Assembly: GCF_029407905.1 (NCBI RefSeq) | Contig: NC_073627.1 | Location: forward strand, 50,089,001 to 50,153,000 | From: Bubalus kerabau | Taxonomy: Eukaryota; Chordata; Mammalia; Artiodactyla; Bovidae | Direction of reading: 5' to 3' | Length of the DNA: 64,000 bases | In this document: positions 57,724 through 64,000 of the stretch, piece by piece | Layout of the letters: the number at the start of each line of letters is the position of its first letter | How positions within the stretch are numbered: position 1 is the first letter of the stretch | Program-made: the position numbers and the translations under genes | Notes under the pieces: model-generated | Seen by the model: the letters and a program-made list of their open reading frames with translations, nothing else | Database searches by the model: none | Told to the model about the DNA's origin: nothing

Positions 57724-60490
57724 TCAGTTCAGTTCAGTTGCTCAGTCGTGTCCGACTCTTTGCAACCCCATGAATCGCAGCACACTGGGCCTCCCTGTCC
57801 ATCACCAACTTCTGGAGTTAACTCAGACTCATGTCCATCGAGTCGGTGATGCCATCCAGCCATCTCATCCTCTGTTGTCCCCTTCTCCTCCTGCCTCCAA
57901 TCCCTCCCAGCATCAGAGTCTTTTCCAATGAGTCAACTCTTTGCATGAGGTGGCCAAAGTACTGGAGTTTCAGCTTTAGCATCATTCCTTCCAAAAAAAT
58001 CCCTGAGCTGATCTCCTCCAGAATGGACTGATTGGATCTCCTTGCAGGGACCAAGGGACTCTCAAGAGTCTTCTCCAACACCACAGTTCAAAAGCATCAA
58101 TTCTTCGGCACTCAGCCTTCTTCACAGTCCAACTCTCACATCCATACATGACCACAGGAAAAATCATAGCCTTGACTAGACGAACCTTTGTCGGCAAAGT
58201 AATGTTTCCGCTTTTGAATATGCTATCTAGGTTGGTCATAACTTTCCTTCCAAGGAGTAAGCGTTTTTTAATTTCATGGCTGCAGTCACCATCTGCAGTG
58301 ATTTTGGAGCTCAAAAAAATAAAGTCTGACACTGTTCCCACTGTTTCCCCATCTATTTGCCATGAAGTGATGGCACCAGATGCCATGGTCTTAGTTTTCT
58401 GAATGTTGGGTTTTAAGCCAACTTTTTCACTCTCCTCTTTCACCTTCATCAAGAGGCTTTTGAGTTCCTCTTCACTTTCTGCCATAGGGGTGGTATCATC
58501 TGCATATCTGAGGTTATTGATATTTCTCTTGGAAATCTTGATTCCAGCTTGTGCTTCTTCCAGCCCAGCATTTCTCATGATGTACTCTGCATATAAGTTA
58601 AATAAGCAGGGTGACAATATACAGCCTTGATATACTCCTTTTCATATTTAGAACCAGTCTGTTTTTCTATGTCCAGTTCTGACTGTTGCTTCCTGACCTG
58701 CATACAAATTTCTCAAGAGGCAGGTCAGGTGGTCTGGTGTTCCCATCTCTTTCAGAATTTTCCACAGTTTATTGTGATCCACATAGTCAAAGGCTTTGGC
58801 ATAGTCAATAAAGCAGAAATAGATGTTTTTCTGGAACTCTCTTGCTTTTTCCATGATCCAGCAGATGTTGGCAATTTGATCTCTGGTTCCTCTGCCTTTT
58901 CTAAAACCAGCTTGAACATCTGGAAGTTCACGGTTCATGTATTGCTGAAGCCTGGCTTGGAGAATTTTGAGCATCACTTTACTAGCGTGTGAGATGAGTG
59001 CAATTGTGCTGTAGTTTGAGCATTCTTTGGCATTGCCTTTCTTTGGGATTGGAATGAAAACTGACCTTTTCCAGTCCTGTGGCCACTGCTGAGTTTTCCA
59101 AATTTGCTGGCATATTGAGTGCAGCACTTTCACAGCATCATCTTTCAGGATTTGAAAGAGCTCAACTGGAATTCCATCCCCTCCACTAGCTTTGTTTGTA
59201 GTGATGCTTTCTAAGGCCCACTTGACTTCACATTCCAGGATGTCTGGCTCTAGGTGAGTGATCACACCATCGTGGCTATCTGGGTCATGAAGATCTTTTT
59301 TGTACAGTTCTTCTGTGTATTCTTGCCACCTCTTCTTAATATCTTCTGCTTCTGTTAGGTCCATACCATTTCTGTCCTTTATCGAGCCCATCTTTGTATG
59401 AAATGTTCCCTTGGTATCTCTAAGTTTCTTGAAGAGATCTCTAGTCTTTCCCATTCTGTTGTTTTCCTCTATTTCTTTGCATTGATCGCTGAGGAAGGCT
59501 TTCTTATCTCTCCTTGCTATTCTTTGGAACTCTGCATTCAGATGCTTATATCTTTCCTTTTCTCCTTTGCTTTTCACTTCTCTTCTTTTCACAGCTATTT
59601 GTAAGGCCTCCCCAGACAGCCATTTTGCTTTTTTGCATTTCTTTTCCATGGGGATGGTCTTGATCCCTGTCTCCTGTACAATGTCACGAACCTCCATCCA
59701 TAATTCATCAGGCACTCTATCTATCAGATCTAGGCCCTTAAATCTATTTCTCACTTCCACTGTATAATCATAAGGGATTTGATTTAGGTCATACTTGAAT
59801 GGTCTAGTGGTTTTCCCTACTTTCTTCAATTTAAGTCTGAATTTGGCAAAAAGGAGTTCATGATCTGAGCCACAGTCAGCTCCTGGTCTTGTTTTTGCTG
59901 ACTGTATAGAGCTTCTCCATCTTTGGCTGCAAAGAATATAATCAATCTGATTTCGGTGTTGACCATCTGGTGATGTCCATGTGTAGAGTCATCTCTTGTG
60001 TTGTTGGAAGAGGGTGTTTGTTATGACTAGTGCATTTTCTTGGCAAAACTCTATTAGTCTTTGCCCTACTTCATTCCAGATTCCAAGGCCAAATTTGCCT
60101 GTTACTCCAGGTGTTTCTTGACTTCCTACTTTTGCATTCCAGTCCCCTATAATGAAAAGGACATCTTTTTGGGGGTGTTAGTTCTAAAAGGTCTTGTAGG
60201 TCTTCATAGAACTGTTCAACTTCAGTTTCTTCAGTGTTACTGGTTGGAGCATAAACTTGGATTACTGTGATATTGAGTGGTTTGCCTTGGAAACGAACAG
60301 AGATCATTCTGTCATTTTTGAGATTGCATCCAAGAACTGCATTTTGAACTCTTTTGTTGACCATGATGGCTACTCCATTTCTTCTGAGGGATTCCTGCCC
60401 ACAGTAGTAGATATAATGGTCATCTGAGTTAAATTCACCCATTCCAGTCCATTTTAGTTCACTGATTCCTAGAATGTTGACGTTCACTCT
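57724..60490 (-). mobile_element. BovB LINE, long, in ERV remnant
   Basis: The second-longest BovB. The endonuclease frame (60,071-60,523) begins after the 5' truncation. A 393-codon frame (58,648-59,829) spans the linker and RT start, with FIDYAKAFDYVDHNKL where other copies have DCVDH. A 211-codon frame (57,982-58,617) holds NNLRYADDTTPMAE. One frameshift near 58,630 separates the two RT frames and the 3' end is complete. It splits the env-side remnant of the ERV. Confidence 0.93.
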
Positions 60491-60494
60491 CCTG

Positions 60495-60987
60495 TTAGCC
60501 CTTCTGTTTGGCCCCTGTTTCATCTCTGACAGTTTCAGGCTAAATTGCTATTACTATGAGGATGAATGCTAGTTTTTTAGGCAGGACTATACCCATTCTC
60601 CGGAGAAGCCAATGGCACCCCACTCCAGTAGTCTTGACTGGGAAATCCCATGGACGGAGGAGCCTGGTAGGCTACAGTCCACAGGGTCGCTAAGAGGTGG
60701 ACACGACTGAGTGACTTCACTTTCACTTTTCACTTTCATGCATTGGAGAAGGAAATGGCAACCCACTCCAGTGTTCTTGCCTGGAGAATCCCAGGGACAG
60801 AGGAGCCTGGTGGGCTGCCTGTATGGGGTTGTACAAAGTCAGACACAACTGATGTGACTTAGTGGCAGCAGCAGCAGCAGCATACCCATTCTCAGCTGCA
60901 AGTAATTATGGAAGAAAGAAACCTCCACCCCAATTCCCAAGAAGTATCTTGCGTATGAAGTCTTTCAGGGAAGAGTCATTAGGGAAA
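60495..60987 (+). mobile_element. ERV1 3' internal end with dimeric SINE
   Basis: Continuation of the retroviral 3' region up to a purine-rich 'agggaaa' before the LTR. A plus-strand dimeric Bov-tA sits at about 60,598-60,885 between repeated 'atacccattctc' bases, likely its target duplication. Confidence 0.7.
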
Positions 60988-61433
60988 TGTTGACTGAAAT
61001 CACCCACCCTAGCCAGGCACTATAGTAACCATTTGCATGACTTGTTTTATGACAGGAGGTCCTGGTAAGGAACAAGGAACTAACACGCCATCACCGACAG
61101 GGAGAATTCGGGAAAAGACAAAAGGAGGCACCACAAGTCCTACGTACTTCCCAGAATCCTCCTCACTGAAATTCATCTTGTGTCACCAGGAAGAAGCTAG
61201 AGTCAGAATGATTGGCCAGACCATCCAGAAACTCGACCCATCACCATAGAACCCAGGACTTCGAGTCAAGTGGCAGAGCAGTGATCCCCGGTTCCCTTAC
61301 CCTCCTGCTCTACACCACTTGCCAATAAAGTCTCTTGCTTTGCCAGCATGCGTGTCTCCTCAGACAATTCATTTTCGAGTATTAGACAAGAGTTCACTTT
61401 CGGATCCTGGAAGTGGTCCCCCTTCCTGCAACA
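60988..61433 (+). mobile_element. ERV1 3' LTR
   Basis: 446-base partner of the 5' LTR, starting TG and ending CA, with aataaa at 61,324-61,329. Immediately after it begins sequence homologous to the WFDC-A upstream flank (29,258 on). Confidence 0.85.
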
Positions 61434-61599
61434 CTTTGACCACAGGTCCTCAAAGTCACCAGGGAAACCAGGGCCAAGTTGTGATGGAGTAATAAATGAC
61501 GGGTTAAAAACTATTTCCAAACTCTCCAGTTTGGTATTTGCATATCTGAGAAACCATTCCCAAGTCTAAGAAACCAGTTGTGAAATAGAACAATCGGTT

Positions 61600-61741
61600 A
61601 GAACTTCTGCAGGCACTCTCTGGAGAGCTTCTATTTGATACTCTTCCTGCTTTACTGCCTCCTGCTCCACCCTCCTTTCTGATGACACTGAGAGTATAAA
61701 TTGGGGCTGGGATCTGCCCCTGCAGCACACCAGAGGCCAAC
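61600..61741 (+). promoter_or_regulatory. WFDC-C promoter and 5' leader
   Basis: TATA box at 61,695-61,700, 42 bases before the ATG's first base. Flanking block shared with WFDC-A and -B. The ERV LTR ends only about 260 bases upstream of the TATA box. Confidence 0.8.
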
Positions 61742-64000
61742 ATGAAAACAGGCACCATCTTCGTTCTGGTGGCTTTCATCATCATGGGGCTGGAGGTGGC
61801 CTGTGCCGCCTATCAAAGACTTCCTATCAAAGGTGAGGGTGCTGAAGTGAATCCTTCCTGACAGCAGAGAAGGCTCAGAGCCCAGTGGTAGACTTGGAGA
61901 TGGTTGGCCTGGAAGCGGCTGTGCCCCCACTACAGAGGGGAGAGTCAACATGGATCAGACACATTTCTTTTGATCTAAATGAGCATTTATCCTGTTTCCA
62001 ATTCTCTTTATCAGATTGGGTTGGATCTGATTACCAACCCCTCTGTTGGTAAAATAGATAAATAGGTAGCCAATGGGAATTCGCTCTATGACTCAGGGAA
62101 TTCAAACCGGGCTCTGTTACAGTCTAGAGGGGTGGGACGGGTAGGGAGGTTCAAGATGGAGGGGACATAGGTATACCTATTGCTGACTCGTATTGATTTT
62201 TGGCAAAAACCAACACAATACTGTAAAGCAATTATCCTTCAATCAAAAAGAAATAATTTAATTTTTGAAAAAGTTGTGGGTAAAGTGTAAGGTTCTCTCT
62301 AGTTAGGACACATGCCTGGAAGCGGGACTCCACAGGAACCTGCAGAACAAACACAGGATGTGTGAGTGGAGAGACAGAGATCTCTGTAAGCAGGGACTTC
62401 TCTAAGATCTTCTTACGAAGCAAGAAAAAGAGAGCTATGACTATACAGGTTTCTTGTCTTATGAGTCTGTGTAGCTTTGGGAGGAGGAAGACCTCTCTCT
62501 GAAGGCACAGACTCTGGCCTTACGAGCGAGAGAGGAGCAGTGGAGGCTGAAGGAGGAGTCCAGAGCACAAAGGAAGCAATGGAAGAGGCGGGAGTCCTGC
62601 CAGTGACGAGGGTTTCAGATTCTCAGCCTCAGTTCTCAAACCTGTCTTAGTCTGCATTCCAGGCTCCCCAAAAACCACTCTGTGTTTTGTTTCAGGACAG
62701 CAGAGACCTGGATTCTGCCCAAAGGTGCCCAAAGATTCTCCGGGGATTTGTCTTCATGGATGCTCAGGAGATGATTCCTGTCCCAAGGGAATGAAATGCT
62801 GCAGCAATGGATGTGGCTACGTCTGCAAAAAGCCTGTTTTCAAGGTGAGTACAAATCAGCCAAGAGTTGGCCAAGGCTGCCAACAGCACCCCAGTGGACT
62901 TTGCTGGAACAGAGGGCTGCTCACATGTCTACCACACATGGGAATCCGGAAAACTCCAAGAGAAAGAGGCTGGAGACAGCAGGCTGCATCATCTAAGGCT
63001 CCTCCTTGAAGAGGAGCCCTATCCCAGGAGAGCCCTGATGAGTTCAGATGAGATATGTATCCATGATCCTAGATGCACAGGTCATTTTAAAAATATATAT
63101 TTATTTATTTTGGCTGCATCGAGTCAATTACCACATGTAGGATTTTTGTTGTGGTGTTTGGGCTTCTCTCTCATTGCAGCATGCCGACTTAGTTTCCCCA
63201 GGGCATGTGGGATCTTAGTTACCCGACCAGGGATCAAACCTTGGTCCCCTCCATTGGAAGTTGGATTCTTAACCACTGAACCACCAGGGAAGTCCTTCAC
63301 AGGTTACTCTTAACCAAGGGCATCCCACTTTCCTTCTCGCCCCACCCCTGCAAAGGGGCTAAAGTTTTCCTGGAAATGGGTCATCCTTGGAGGAGGAAGG
63401 AAGGGAAAGTGAACCCCATGGGACGGAGTATCTCCTGTGTCAGGCAGGTGTGGCGCTAGAGTTGCAACAAAAAGACCAGAGCAACAGGGTGAGGGAGACA
63501 TAGCTAGATAAATAATTACAGCCTAGTGTGCAGAGTGTTTTACATATAGTTTGCCTAAGATCTGTGGGAGCAAAGACAGAAGTCATTGGCTTTGCCTGGA
63601 GGGAGAGTGATCGGGAAAGTTGTTGGAGAGTGGAGAACATCGAGGGAGCATAAAGGATGCAGAAATTAGCTGGAGGAAGACAGGGCAGTTGAGAGGGTGG
63701 AAGGAGTGTGGGTCCTCCACTGGAGATGGGGAGGTGATGGTGGTAGAAAAGCGTTGTATATCTCAGGGGGATGGTGGAGGGCCATCCATGCCAGAGTCCA
63801 GTGAAGAGAGAGAGCTTCCCGCTCAAGGGTTTGGTAAACTGCTGGATGTTTCTAAGCACAGTTAAGTGGACATGAAAGTTGCTCAGCCACGACCCCGTGG
63901 ACTAGTCCATAGAATTCTCCAGGCCAGAATAATGGAGGGGGTAGTGGTTCACTTCTTCAGGGGATCTTCCCAACCCAGGGATCAAATCCAGGGATCCCAC
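61742..64000 (+). CDS. WAP four-disulfide core protein WFDC-C, 3' end outside window
   Basis: Third paralogue. Exon 1 is 61,742-61,832 and exon 2 is 62,696-62,844 (phase 1, then phase 0), giving 80 residues before the last exon. The signal peptide begins MKTGTIFVLVAFIIMGLEVA. Two codons are added before the WAP exon compared with A and B. The domain has all eight cysteines (GFCPKV, GIC-LHG-C, DDSC, MKCCSNGCGYVC) and ends KKPVFK. In WFDC-A the last exon is 991 bases after exon 2. Here a CHR SINE and a Bov-tA lengthen intron 2, so the short last exon should lie just past 64,000. No defect is seen in the visible part. Function as for the other WFDC genes, by family only. Confidence 0.87.
62046..62270 (+). 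mobile_element. L1 3' end in WFDC-C intron 1
   Basis: Text 'ctctatgactcagggaattc' to 'caattatccttcaatcaaaa' is typical of a ruminant L1 terminus. It explains why this intron is about 250-300 bases longer than in WFDC-A and -B. Confidence 0.72.
63085..63297 (-). mobile_element. CHR-type SINE in WFDC-C intron 2
   Basis: Reverse copy from the A/T-rich tail 'atatatatttatttattttg' to the head complement 'gaaccaccagggaagtcct'. Flanked by 'acaggt' on both sides. Absent from WFDC-A and -B. Confidence 0.82.
63868..64000 (-). mobile_element. Bov-tA SINE running off the window
   Basis: Reverse Bov-tA body from 'gacatgaaagttgctcagcc' to the window end. It interrupts the intron-2 sequence shared with WFDC-A after 'tctaagcacagttaa'. 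Confidence 0.8.

Noticed and set aside
58648..59829. 393-codon minus frame as an active BovB protein
   Set aside because: The ORF is split by frameshifts from both the endonuclease frame and the catalytic-box frame, so no working element is encoded.

Overview
The window is mammalian nuclear DNA, almost certainly from a bovid ruminant (cattle-like). BovB (RTE-type) LINEs, Bov-tA and CHR-type tRNA-derived SINEs and ruminant L1 tails fill it, and the only recognisable genes have split exons, GT/AG introns, TATA boxes and AATAAA signals. The species cannot be fixed from sequence alone. One chemokine gene beside several small WAP-domain genes matches the Ccl3/Ccl4-Wfdc17/Wfdc18 neighbourhood known from mouse chromosome 11; in cattle this would be expected on chromosome 19 (inference from synteny).

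Layout. 1-14,000: no gene; BovB and L1 fragments, SINEs, and old MIR/L2 remnants. 14,004-15,675: CCL4 (MIP-1 beta), three exons on +, complete, with CRE-like and NF-kB-like sites and a TATA box upstream. 15,680-21,930: intergenic, with L1, an MLT1 LTR, CHR SINEs and a BovB end. 21,934-24,250: a segment (P) that recurs directly at 43,467-45,727 (Q). 24,250-32,777 and 47,025-54,595: the two arms of a large inverted duplication. Each arm carries one complete WAP four-disulfide gene: WFDC-A on + (29,554-31,364) and WFDC-B on - (49,710-51,564). The roughly 14 kb spacer holds a near-full-length BovB, L1, a solo LTR, two head-on BovBs, segment Q and a minus-strand piece of a class I endogenous retrovirus. 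54,596-61,433: plus-strand remnants of the same retrovirus family, with two LTRs, a tRNA-Arg primer-binding site and a leader, interrupted by a 2.8 kb BovB. 61,742 to the window end: a third WAP gene, WFDC-C on +, whose last exon lies outside.

How the genes relate. CCL4 encodes a secreted CC chemokine. The three WFDC genes encode small secreted eight-cysteine WAP proteins with matching promoters, a phase-1 first intron and a phase-0 second intron. They are recent paralogues: the signal-peptide exon is nearly unchanged between A and B, while the WAP exon differs mostly at replacement sites, including the short loop between the second and third cysteines. The placement of retroviral pieces at duplication edges, in opposite orientations, suggests that recombination between retroviral copies inverted the WFDC-B segment.

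No operon-like, CRISPR or prokaryotic system is present. Repeat boundaries are hand-read and usually good to about 10-30 bases unless target-site duplications are given.
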